From positions 1 to 17,180 of the forward strand of contig CAZMSJ010000018.1 in the NCBI GenBank assembly GCA_964568925.1: a DNA stretch of 17,180 nucleotides, in the 5' to 3' direction. Below the pieces are notes generated by a model. It did not search any database and was not told where the DNA came from. It worked only from the letters and a program-made list of their open reading frames with translations. The translations under genes and the position numbers were made by a program. This DNA comes from CAYQUL01 sp964568925. GTDB taxonomy: Bacteria; Patescibacteriota; Microgenomatia; UBA8517. Positions 5,417 through 12,806 of the stretch are shown piece after piece. Each line of letters opens with the position of its first letter. Position 1 is the first letter of the stretch.

Positions 5417-7534
5417 ATGAGTAACGATCAGAATTCACCACGAATCATTTTTGAGCCACCACAGGAAGATGGTCCATTTCTTCCAAAGTACACAACAAAC
5501 CTTACTGAGCGTGCAAAGCAGAACAAGTTGGACCCAGTAATTGGACGAGACAGTGAAGTGCGTCGTGTTATGCAAATATTGTCTCGAAGAACAAAGAATA
5601 ACCCTGTTTTAATTGGAGATCCTGGAGTGGGGAAAACCGCAATTGTTGAAGGATTGGCACAACGCATTATTGCGGGGGATGTTCCGGAGTCACTTAAAAA
5701 CCGTGATTTGTTGGTCTTAGATATTGCAACTCTGTTGGCTGGTGCCAAGTATCGTGGTGATTTTGAAGAGAGACTGAAAAATGTAGTCAAAGAAGTAGAA
5801 GACGCCGCAGGAAAATATATATTGTTTATTGATGAACTCCACACAATTGTAGGTGCTGGTGCTTCTGAAGGAGCGGTTGATGCAGGAAACATGATGAAAC
5901 CATCACTTGCTCGAGGTACCTTGCGCGTGATTGGAGCAACCACCATTGATGAATACAGGAAGCATATTGAAAAGGATGCAGCGCTTGAGCGCCGCTTCCA
6001 ACCAGTACTGGTGAATGAACCTTCAATTGAAGATACCATCGCAATTCTTCGCGGTATTAAGGAGAAGTACGAAGTGCATCATGGAATTCGGATAACTGAT
6101 GATGCAGTTGTCGCCGCAGCAAAACTTTCAGCACGCTATATTCCAGATCGTTTTCTTCCTGACAAAGCAATCGATTTAATTGATGAAGCAACAAGTGGAC
6201 TAAAGATTGAAACAGAAAGTAGCCCAGTTTCACTCGACTTAAAGAAGAGAAAAATAACTCAGATGGAGATTGAGTTAGCAGGTTTAAAGCGTGAAAAAGG
6301 AGAAGCCGTTCAAATTCGCAAAAATGAATTAGAAGCAAAAGTATCTGACTTGAAAAAGGAAGTAAGTGCTCTTTCAAAGGAATGGGATATCCAGAAGGAC
6401 ATTTTAAAGAAGCTTCAAGAGGGAAGAAAGAAAATGGACTTGTTAAAGACAGATCTTGAACGCGCTGAACGTGATGTTGATTTAAATCATGCAGCTGAAA
6501 TTAAGTACGGGAAAATGCCACTACTTCTCAAAGAATTACAAGTTCTTGAAGCAGAGTGGAAACAAATTCCTGAGGATAAGCGTGTTCTTCGTGAGGAAGT
6601 GACTGATGAAGATATTGCAGAAGTTATTGCTCGATGGACTGGAATTCCAGTTACAAAGCTTCTCTCCACAGAAGTAGAAAAACTTCTACATCTTGAGGAT
6701 GAGCTCGCCAACCGTGTTGTGGGTCAAGAAGAAGGCATCAGTGCAGTTGCCAAAGCGCTGAAGCGGAATCGTGCAGGCCTCACACGTCGGGAAGGACCAA
6801 TCGGATCATTCCTCTTCTTAGGACCAACGGGAGTAGGGAAGACTGAAACAGCCAAGGCGCTCGCTGAGTTTATGATGGGATCTGAGGACTTAATCATTCG
6901 AATCGATATGAGTGAGTATCAAGAAGATCATAGTATTGCCCGCCTCATTGGTTCTCCACCAGGATATGTTGGCTATGAAGAAGGTGGACAGTTAACGGAA
7001 GCGGTGAGACGAAAGCCATATTCAGTTGTTTTGTTAGATGAGATCGAGAAGGCTAACCCGAAAATTTACAACGTCATGCTCCAAGTTCTCGATGATGGCA
7101 GACTGACTGATGGCCAAGGGCGTGTTGTTAATTTTAAGAACACAATTATCATCATGACCTCAAATATTGAGCCAGCACTTCTTAAAAAAGCATTCCGTCC
7201 TGAATTTTTAAATCGCCTTGATGCAACGGTTGAATATAAGTCATTGTCGCCTCAAATGATGGAGAGAATTGTCGATATTCAGCTTGATGGAGTTCGAAAA
7301 ACACTGAGTGAACAGAACATGAGTTTGACCGTGACGCAAAAGGCAAAAACCTATTTAGCTCAAAAAGGATATGACCCTGATTTTGGAGCAAGACCACTAC
7401 GACGCCTTATTCAAAATGAGGTCCTTGATGAGCTCTCGTTACTCCTCATTGAAAATAAACTTGTCGCAGGTGACGGTGTCGAACTTGATATTGTAGGTGG
7501 TGTTTTAAAGATTCATACAAAGCTTAAAAATTAA
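5417..7534 (+). CDS. clpB: ClpB-type disaggregase lacking the N-domain
   Basis: This 705-residue double AAA+ ATPase pulls polypeptides out of aggregates, normally together with DnaK. It begins almost directly with AAA1; the roughly 150-residue Clp-N domain is absent. AAA1 has Walker A GDPGVGKT (67-74), Walker B LFIDE (136-140), pore loop KYRG (111-114) and arginines in LERRF. A full-length coiled-coil M-domain (about 270-395), which defines ClpB over ClpA/ClpC, ends at VTDEDIAEVIARWTGIPV. AAA2 has GPTGVGKT (469-476), pore loop GYVGY (516-520), Walker B VVLLDE (537-542), FRPEFLNR (593-600) and sensor 2 GARPLRR. No ClpP-binding IGF/IGL loop is seen. The link between TSN (581-583) and FRPEF is only 9 residues, about 20 shorter than in E. 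coli ClpB as I recall it. Confidence 0.95.
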   Translation: MSNDQNSPRIIFEPPQEDGPFLPKYTTNLTERAKQNKLDPVIGRDSEVRRVMQILSRRTKNNPVLIGDPGVGKTAIVEGLAQRIIAGDVPESLKNRDLLVLDIATLLAGAKYRGDFEERLKNVVKEVEDAAGKYILFIDELHTIVGAGASEGAVDAGNMMKPSLARGTLRVIGATTIDEYRKHIEKDAALERRFQPVLVNEPSIEDTIAILRGIKEKYEVHHGIRITDDAVVAAAKLSARYIPDRFLPDKAIDLIDEATSGLKIETESSPVSLDLKKRKITQMEIELAGLKREKGEAVQIRKNELEAKVSDLKKEVSALSKEWDIQKDILKKLQEGRKKMDLLKTDLERAERDVDLNHAAEIKYGKMPLLLKELQVLEAEWKQIPEDKRVLREEVTDEDIAEVIARWTGIPVTKLLSTEVEKLLHLEDELANRVVGQEEGISAVAKALKRNRAGLTRREGPIGSFLFLGPTGVGKTETAKALAEFMMGSEDLIIRIDMSEYQEDHSIARLIGSPPGYVGYEEGGQLTEAVRRKPYSVVLLDEIEKANPKIYNVMLQVLDDGRLTDGQGRVVNFKNTIIIMTSNIEPALLKKAFRPEFLNRLDATVEYKSLSPQMMERIVDIQLDGVRKTLSEQNMSLTVTQKAKTYLAQKGYDPDFGARPLRRLIQNEVLDELSLLLIENKLVAGDGVELDIVGGVLKIHTKLKN

Positions 7535-7549
7535 CAGAATACGAATTTC

Positions 7550-7578
7550 TTGTTAATTGGTCTGCTTCACGGTAATAT
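7550..7578 (+). promoter_or_regulatory. Promoter of the gat operon, predicted leaderless
   Basis: TTGTTA (7550-7555), a 17-bp spacer and TAATAT (7573-7578) predict transcription start exactly at the A of the gatC ATG (7585). The 6 bases between the -10 and the ATG contain no Shine-Dalgarno site. The -35 lies 16 bp after the clpB stop, and no clpB terminator hairpin is seen. Confidence 0.65.
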
Positions 7579-7584
7579 ATCCCC

Positions 7585-7893
7585 ATGAGTACCTTGTCTC
7601 GAGAAGACGTTCTTCACCTTGCGGTCTTGGCGAACCTCCCACTATCTGACCAAGAAATTGACACCTACACAAATCAACTAGGTCATATTGTTGAGCATTT
7701 TACTGAACTAAAGGAAATTGATACAGAACACACCCAACCAACAAGCCAAGTAACAGGGCTTATTGATGTGACTCGCCCTGACGCGATCGATACGACACGT
7801 ATACTAACTCAAGAAGAAGCATTGTCAGGGACAGAAAACACAGAAAATGGATATATTGTTGTTGATTATGTATTTGAAGATAAACAACCATGA
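7585..7893 (+). CDS. gatC: Glu/Asp-tRNA amidotransferase subunit C
   Basis: This 102-residue protein is the small subunit that holds GatA and GatB together in the GatCAB complex. It shows the family pattern: an N-terminal helix beginning SREDVLHLAVLANLPLSDQE, a second helix (QLGHIVEHFTELKEID), then the extended TRPDAI-type segment and a C-terminal GYIVVDYVFE. Its length is normal. It is the first gene of the operon, and its stop codon overlaps the gatA start as ATGA. The start coincides with the predicted transcription start. Confidence 0.95.
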   Translation: MSTLSREDVLHLAVLANLPLSDQEIDTYTNQLGHIVEHFTELKEIDTEHTQPTSQVTGLIDVTRPDAIDTTRILTQEEALSGTENTENGYIVVDYVFEDKQP

Positions 7894-9296
7894 ATACCCC
7901 TCATACCATATCAGAACTCCACGATAACTTGCGTCAAAACAAGTACACCGTTGTGTCTCTCGTTGAAGAGCATTTGAAAAAGATTACCGAGAAAAATCCT
8001 GAACTCAATGCTTTCATTACCGTTTCTGATGAATATGCATATGCACAAGCAAAAGAGGCTGATCGTATTATTGGTGATAACCCACATGCCTTTGAAGAAT
8101 TTCCTCTTCTTGGTGTTGTAATTGCTTTGAAAGATTTATATTTAACTAAGGGAATACGAACAACTGCTGCTTCAAAACTTTTGTCTGACTATGTTCCAGC
8201 GTATTCAGCTACGGTTGTTGAACGACTCGAAAAGGCTGGCGCAATCATTATTGGAAAAACCAACTGTGATGCCTGGGCTCATGGAGCCAGTGGAGAAAAC
8301 TCAGACTTTGGAGCTTCGCTAAACCCATGGAATACTGAATATGTCCCAGGAGGCTCCTCAAGTGGTTCGGCTGTCGCAGTTTCCTCAGGTATGTCATTGG
8401 CTTCAATGGGAACAGATACCGGAGGATCAATTAGACAACCAGCGAGTTTCACAAACCTAGTTGGGTTTAAACCAACCTATGGTGCAGTTCCTCGCTATGG
8501 AGTAATCGCGATGGCAAGTTCACTGGACACCATGGGGCACTTTACTCACACCGTTGAAGACAGTGCAAAGATTTTTGCAGTTACAAATGGACAAGATCAG
8601 AAAGACTCAACTATTGCTTCAAGTCACAACGAACATCAGGCCGAGAAGCCGTTTCGCATCGGAGTACCAAAAGAATATTTTGCTGAAGGCATCGACCCAG
8701 AGGTTTCACAGAAGGTTCATGAAGTTATTACGTTCTATAAAGCACAAGGATGTGAAATTGTTGATATCTCTCTTCCTCATACAAAATATGCTATCTCTGT
8801 CTACTATATCGTTCAGCCTGCAGAAGTTTCATCAAATCTAGGCCGATATGATGGTGTCCGATTTGGTACAAAAAGAAATATGTTTGGTGCAGAGGCAAAG
8901 CGACGTATTATGCTTGGTACCTATGTCCTTGCAAGCGGATACTACGATGCCTATTACAACAAGGCAATGAAGGTTCGAACAAAAATCTGTGAAGATTTTA
9001 CTAACGCATTTGGTCAAGTTGATGCCATTCTTTCACCAGTTTCACCTACTCCTCCATTTAAACTTGGACAAAAGGCGAGTGACCCACTTGCCATGTATTT
9101 AGCTGATATCTATACCGTTGCCGCTAATCTCGCAGGACTACCAGGGCTCGCTATTCCAGCAGGGTTTAGTGGTGAAGGACTTCCAATCGGATTCCAGTTA
9201 CTTGCAAACCACCATCAGGAAGATCTGCTTTTTAAACTCGGGATTATGTACCAGAATGAAACGGACTGGCACACAAAACTACCTGGAAGATCATGA
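7890..9296 (+). CDS. gatA: Glu/Asp-tRNA amidotransferase subunit A
   Basis: This 468-residue amidase-signature enzyme hydrolyses glutamine and passes the ammonia to GatB, which amidates Glu-tRNA(Gln) or Asp-tRNA(Asn). The Ser-cisSer-Lys triad is intact: Lys81 in IALKDLY, Ser157 in GGSSSGSA, and nucleophile Ser180 in GTDTGGSIR. Its length is normal for the family. It starts inside the gatC stop (ATGA) without a Shine-Dalgarno site, so translation is probably coupled to gatC. Its own stop overlaps the MFS gene in the same way. Confidence 0.97.
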   Translation: MNTPHTISELHDNLRQNKYTVVSLVEEHLKKITEKNPELNAFITVSDEYAYAQAKEADRIIGDNPHAFEEFPLLGVVIALKDLYLTKGIRTTAASKLLSDYVPAYSATVVERLEKAGAIIIGKTNCDAWAHGASGENSDFGASLNPWNTEYVPGGSSSGSAVAVSSGMSLASMGTDTGGSIRQPASFTNLVGFKPTYGAVPRYGVIAMASSLDTMGHFTHTVEDSAKIFAVTNGQDQKDSTIASSHNEHQAEKPFRIGVPKEYFAEGIDPEVSQKVHEVITFYKAQGCEIVDISLPHTKYAISVYYIVQPAEVSSNLGRYDGVRFGTKRNMFGAEAKRRIMLGTYVLASGYYDAYYNKAMKVRTKICEDFTNAFGQVDAILSPVSPTPPFKLGQKASDPLAMYLADIYTVAANLAGLPGLAIPAGFSGEGLPIGFQLLANHHQEDLLFKLGIMYQNETDWHTKLPGRS

Positions 9297-10540
9297 ACAA
9301 AGGGCTACTAAAAAACAGAAACTTCCTTTCCCTCTGGGGATCTCAAATTACGTCACTTCTGACAATTAACCTCTTAAATTTTCTCGTCATTGTAAAAGTG
9401 TATGAGCAAACTAACTCAACAATTGCATCGTCTTTCATTTGGGTTGCATACGCTATTCCAGCCATTATTGTTGGTCCATTTGCTGCAGCGGCTGTCGATA
9501 TGTATGATCGTCGCAAAATTTTAATTGTTTCGAATCTATTGCAGGCAATCATTGTATTTGCCTATGCCTTTCTCTATCAGCGCTTTATTTTTCTCTCCTA
9601 TGGAGTGATCTCCTTTTATTCACTCGTGAATCAGTTCTACGTTCCTGCTGAAACTGCATTCCTAACTCGAATTGTGCCAAAGCAGTACCTGGCGACCGCT
9701 AACAGTCTGTTCTTTGTCTCTCAACAGAGTGCGACGATTATTGCCTTTGGATTAGCAGGTATCGCAAATGAAGCGTTCGGGTTCCAAATTACAGCTTTGA
9801 TTGCTGCAACATTCCTTTTTGGTGGATTTGTTGCTGTTCTCTTTTTGCCAGCAGATCGCGAGCGCTCAGCACGCCCATCAGGTTCACTTGAAGATCGGAT
9901 GGTCGACTTTTTGATCAAAATGAAGGAAGGATTTCATTTTATTAGACACACAAATGAAATTTTCTATCCATTCCTGTTTTTAGTTTGGCTTCAGATTGCA
10001 ATGTCCGTGTTGGTTGTTAACCTTCCGGCAATTGGAATTGAGATCGTTAAAACACGCCCAGCTCTTGCTGGCCCATTAGTTGTTCTTCCTGCCGGACTTG
10101 GAGCAGTCACTGCCTCTGTTATGTTAGGTAAATTGTTAACCAAAAAGATTCGTAAACAGAAAATTGTTCATGTATCTCTTATCACCCTTGCCTCTACCTT
10201 TATGACCGTTTCACTTCTGTTGCCTGTTCTTCCATTCTGGATTGGTCGAATGGTCTTAATTGTCTCTTTCTTTGGTGCAGGCATGGCGTTTGTTGGAACT
10301 CTTGTCCCAACCATTACGTTTTTGCAGGAGAAAACTCCAGAGGCTTTAGCCGGGCGTGTCTTTGGTAACTTCTGGTTTGTAACAACAGCATTAACTGTCT
10401 TTCCTGTTATCTTTTCAGCAACCATTACTGAAATACTTGGAGCACGACTCATGTTGTTTTCAATCGGCCTAACCACTATTGTCGTCTATTTTATTTCGAA
10501 GTATTATGTCTTTCGTAAAGTTTTAAGCTATATATCATGA
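9293..10540 (+). CDS. MFS transporter (DHA3/MFS_3-like) inside the gat operon
   Basis: This 415-residue membrane protein has about 12 hydrophobic helices in two halves, separated by a charged loop (about residues 190-215). The loop between helices 2 and 3 carries DMYDRRK (69-75), a variant of the MFS motif A. The overall look matches the MFS_3 group (EntS-like or macrolide-efflux-like), whose members export small molecules; the substrate cannot be read from the sequence. It sits between gatA and gatB with ATGA overlaps on both sides, so its production is tied to that of the amidotransferase. There is no functional link to tRNA amidation that I know of. The family is well supported; a specific drug or siderophore role is not. 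Confidence 0.88.
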   Translation: MNKGLLKNRNFLSLWGSQITSLLTINLLNFLVIVKVYEQTNSTIASSFIWVAYAIPAIIVGPFAAAAVDMYDRRKILIVSNLLQAIIVFAYAFLYQRFIFLSYGVISFYSLVNQFYVPAETAFLTRIVPKQYLATANSLFFVSQQSATIIAFGLAGIANEAFGFQITALIAATFLFGGFVAVLFLPADRERSARPSGSLEDRMVDFLIKMKEGFHFIRHTNEIFYPFLFLVWLQIAMSVLVVNLPAIGIEIVKTRPALAGPLVVLPAGLGAVTASVMLGKLLTKKIRKQKIVHVSLITLASTFMTVSLLLPVLPFWIGRMVLIVSFFGAGMAFVGTLVPTITFLQEKTPEALAGRVFGNFWFVTTALTVFPVIFSATITEILGARLMLFSIGLTTIVVYFISKYYVFRKVLSYIS

Positions 10541-11871
10541 AAAAATTAGTACCTATCATTGGTCTTGAAGTGCACATTGAGCTTTCCACAAACTCAAAAA
10601 TGTTTTGTGGGTGCCCAGCTGACCACTTTGCAAAAGAAGCGAACACTCAGGTGTGTCCTGTGTGTTTAGGTCTTCCAGGAGCTCTTCCGTTTGCAAATAC
10701 GGAAGCAATTAATCGTGTTGTCTCCTTTGGTCTTGCAATGGATTGTACGATCGCACCATTCTCGAAGTTTGATCGAAAGCACTATTTTTACCCAGATTTA
10801 CCAAAGAGTTATCAGATTAGCCAGTATGATTTGCCATTTTGTACTAATGGACACTTTGAGATTAAAGACCTAAACGGCAGTATGTTTGTTGCAAACATAC
10901 GACGAATCCACCTTGAAGAAGATACTGCAAAAATGCAGCACTCAACCATAAATGGGAAACGAGTGAGTCTCGTTGACTACAACAGATCATCAGTCCCGTT
11001 GGTTGAAATGGTAACAGAGCCTGATTTCCATGATGCTGAAACGGTCGCACTCTTTTTGAAAGAAGTGCAAAAAGTTGTGAGGTACTTAGGTATTTCTACC
11101 GCCGACATGGAAAAGGGTTCCATGCGTCTTGAAGCAAACATCTCAATGGCAGAGGAAGGGTACAGTGAATTGCCTTCATACAAAGTGGAATTAAAGAATA
11201 TTAATTCTTTCGTGTTTTTGAAAAAAGCACTTGAAGCTGAAATTAGAAGACAAAGTGAAGCTCTCGAAAAGGGAGAAACCTTGATACAGGAAACACGCGG
11301 GTATGACGAACTGCATGACAAAACTGTCTCTCAGCGAGTTAAAGAAGAGGCCGCTGATTATCGCTACTTCCCAGAACCAGATTTACCTCCGGTGACATTC
11401 ACCCCTGAGGCAATTGCAGCACTGAAGGCTAATCTTCCTGAACTTCCTGCACAAAAGCGAGAACGATTTATTTCTGTATATGATCTCTCTTCTGACTATG
11501 CAGACATTCTTACTCGAGAGAGAGCTCGAGCTGAATATTTTGAAGCAGCAGTTTCTTCAGGCAAGTCACACAATTTGACTGCAAAACAGATCGCGAACGC
11601 AATGATTAATCAGCATCTAGATACAGAACACCCAGAGCCAGCAAGTTTAGTCGCCTTCTTAGCCACGGCTCTTAAGAAAGAATATTCAAATGAGGACGAA
11701 GTGACCCATGCAGTAACAGAAGTAATTAATCAAAACCCTGATGTTGTAACAAAGTATAAAAATGGAAAAGTTGAAGTCTTAGGGTTTTTACTTGGCCAAA
11801 CACAGCGAACACTGAAAGGGAAAGGTGACCCAAAGCATATCCAGGAAATACTTCAAAAGTTGTTATCCTAA
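10537..11871 (+). CDS. gatB: Glu/Asp-tRNA amidotransferase subunit B
   Basis: This 444-residue subunit binds the mischarged tRNA, activates it with ATP and amidates it. It starts with the hallmark PIIGLEVHIEL. Four cysteines (24, 26, 40 and 43, in FCGC and CPVC) form the usual zinc site. RKHYFYPDLPKSYQISQY and HLEED (125-129) belong to the catalytic cradle. The C-terminal YqeY-like tRNA-binding domain (about 350-444) is complete, though the protein is slightly shorter than typical (about 475). It starts within the stop of the MFS gene (ATGA) and is the last gene of the operon. No terminator follows: the next promoter begins 4 bp after the stop. Confidence 0.97.
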   Translation: MKKLVPIIGLEVHIELSTNSKMFCGCPADHFAKEANTQVCPVCLGLPGALPFANTEAINRVVSFGLAMDCTIAPFSKFDRKHYFYPDLPKSYQISQYDLPFCTNGHFEIKDLNGSMFVANIRRIHLEEDTAKMQHSTINGKRVSLVDYNRSSVPLVEMVTEPDFHDAETVALFLKEVQKVVRYLGISTADMEKGSMRLEANISMAEEGYSELPSYKVELKNINSFVFLKKALEAEIRRQSEALEKGETLIQETRGYDELHDKTVSQRVKEEAADYRYFPEPDLPPVTFTPEAIAALKANLPELPAQKRERFISVYDLSSDYADILTRERARAEYFEAAVSSGKSHNLTAKQIANAMINQHLDTEHPEPASLVAFLATALKKEYSNEDEVTHAVTEVINQNPDVVTKYKNGKVEVLGFLLGQTQRTLKGKGDPKHIQEILQKLLS

Positions 11872-11875
11872 TGTT

Positions 11876-11904
11876 TTGACATTGCCCCTCACCTCATCTA
11901 TTAT
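11876..11904 (+). promoter_or_regulatory. Consensus promoter of the small unknown gene
   Basis: TTGACA (11876-11881), a 17-bp spacer and TATTAT (11899-11904) make one of the best sigma-70-type promoters in the window. Predicted start is near 11911, leaving a leader of about 24 nt. Confidence 0.8.
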
Positions 11905-11922
11905 GAGTCCGTTAATCAGCAC

Positions 11923-11928
11923 AAGGAG
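11923..11928 (+). promoter_or_regulatory. Shine-Dalgarno site of the small unknown gene
   Basis: AAGGAG lies 6 nt before the ATG at 11935. It fixes the start and contrasts with the leaderless starts of neighbouring genes. Confidence 0.8.
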
Positions 11929-11934
11929 TGAATA

Positions 11935-12156
11935 ATGTCTGATGGAACAGTGGAGAGAGAAAATCGGTACAGCGTTCATTGCGAACTTGGTGAAGATTTT
12001 GCGTACATTTTCGATCGGAAAAAGTTTTCAACATTTTCCTGGTTCAAACGTTGGTTTGGTAGTGGGACTGCAGATGCAATTGTAAAGTGTGGTCGACGGA
12101 GCAAAATGATTGAGGAAGCAAAGAAGCTCAACGAAGCTAACACAAACGAAATTTAG
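11935..12156 (+). CDS. Small hypothetical protein, 73 residues
   Basis: I do not recognise this protein. It is short, soluble and highly charged, with an aromatic cluster FSWFKRWFGSG near the middle and a basic then acidic helix at the C-terminus (about 50-70). Two cysteines (16 and 52) are too few for a zinc site alone. The gene is well supported by a consensus promoter, a good Shine-Dalgarno site and a downstream hairpin terminator. It faces another unknown gene on the opposite strand, and the two together form an insert between gatB and dnaE. A regulatory or stress role is possible but nothing in the sequence shows it. Confidence 0.75.
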   Translation: MSDGTVERENRYSVHCELGEDFAYIFDRKKFSTFSWFKRWFGSGTADAIVKCGRRSKMIEEAKKLNEANTNEI

Positions 12157-12168
12157 CTTTCCATATTT

Positions 12169-12199
12169 GGTCGTCTTAACTGAGACGGCCATTTTGTTT
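12169..12199 (+). terminator. Intrinsic terminator of the small unknown gene
   Basis: GGTCGTCT (12169-12176) pairs with AGACGGCC (12183-12190) in an 8-bp stem with one G-U pair and a 6-nt loop, followed by ATTTTGTTT. Confidence 0.8.
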
Positions 12200-12203
12200 G
12201 CAC

Positions 12204-12229
12204 AAAAAAAGTGGGGCGATTTGCCCCAC
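12204..12229 (-). terminator. Intrinsic terminator of the minus-strand unknown gene
   Basis: On the minus strand GTGGGGC-AAATC-GCCCCAC (12211-12229) is a perfect 7-bp GC-rich stem followed by seven Ts (12204-12210). It begins 10 bp after the stop of the gene ending at 12240. Confidence 0.9.
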
Positions 12230-12239
12230 CTCCATCACT

Positions 12240-12719
12240 TCATGTTCGTTTGGCACGTATATCTCGTACCGTAGAACTATGGCCTTTGCACCATTCTAGG
12301 AACAATTGTTTGAAACAATCAGGCAATTCTTGAATATCGTTAATTCTTTGATTGTTCTTATAATTTGGAATACCCTTGTACAGAATTGTCATTAAAACTC
12401 CGTACGGAGGAGTGTAGTCCGTATTTGTTCTCGCAAGCTGTACGGTTACTTTCATTTCATGTATCTCATACGAAACTGAATGAATCAGATTTGGATCATC
12501 AAGAACGCCTATGATATCCACAACCGAAACAACTGAATCAGACGATCCTGGTCGGATTTCATACAACAGTTCTATATCTTCCTTCACTATTTCTGAGGCT
12601 TCCACTATCCTTGTTCTAAGCGACGTTCGTCTCTTTTCGGCTTCTCTTATTTGTGTATCAATATCAGCAAGGAAGCTAGTTAGATCGTCAGTCTTTGCAC
12701 TTCTTATTCCATATTGCAT
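12240..12719 (-). CDS. Hypothetical protein with N-terminal helical segment, 159 residues
   Basis: I do not recognise this protein. Residues about 10-55 are a charged helix with a coiled-coil-like spacing of leucines and isoleucines. The rest is predicted mixed alpha/beta with no membrane segment or signal peptide; no catalytic motif is evident. The gene is firmly supported by an extended -10 promoter with TTGACT, a Shine-Dalgarno site GAGGTG 5 nt before the ATG, and a strong terminator. It converges on the 73-residue gene and diverges from dnaE, with which it shares a promoter region. The signals differ from the leaderless style of most neighbours, which may mean a later arrival or a need for stronger translation. 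Confidence 0.75.
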   Translation of the reverse strand: MQYGIRSAKTDDLTSFLADIDTQIREAEKRRTSLRTRIVEASEIVKEDIELLYEIRPGSSDSVVSVVDIIGVLDDPNLIHSVSYEIHEMKVTVQLARTNTDYTPPYGVLMTILYKGIPNYKNNQRINDIQELPDCFKQLFLEWCKGHSSTVRDIRAKRT

Positions 12720-12724
12720 GAAAA

Positions 12725-12730
12725 CACCTC
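12725..12730 (-). promoter_or_regulatory. Shine-Dalgarno site of the 159-residue gene
   Basis: On the minus strand GAGGTG lies 5 nt before the ATG (12717-12719). Confidence 0.7.
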
Positions 12731-12750
12731 ATGTTTTAATGTGACACCTT

Positions 12751-12780
12751 ATAATATCATATTTTTGGTTCTGCAGTCAA
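12751..12780 (-). promoter_or_regulatory. Promoter of the 159-residue gene
   Basis: On the minus strand TTGACT (12775-12780), an 18-bp spacer ending in TGA, and TATTAT (12751-12756) give an extended -10 promoter. Predicted start is near 12744, leaving a leader of about 25 nt. Its -35 lies inside the spacer of the divergent dnaE promoter. Confidence 0.75.
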
Positions 12781-12789
12781 AGACTATCA

Positions 12790-12798
12790 TGCTAAAAT
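12790..12798 (+). promoter_or_regulatory. Extended -10 promoter of dnaE, predicted near-leaderless
   Basis: TGCTAAAAT is an extended -10 (TG-n-TAAAAT). Predicted transcription start is near 12805, two bases before ATG 12807. A weak -35 (TTCTGC, 12769-12774) lies 18 bp upstream. This placement excludes the in-frame TTG at 12801 as the start, because it would lie upstream of the predicted transcription start. Confidence 0.6.
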
Positions 12799-12806
12799 AG
12801 TTGGCA

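Noticed and set aside
5428..6039. 203-codon minus-strand ORF inside clpB
   Set aside because: It covers the conserved AAA1 domain of clpB in reverse, has no start signals, and its serine-rich composition is typical of a shadow frame.
12801..12806. TTG start for dnaE at 12801
   Set aside because: It lies only 3 nt after the -10 box, upstream of the predicted transcription start; ATG 12807 fits a near-leaderless message.
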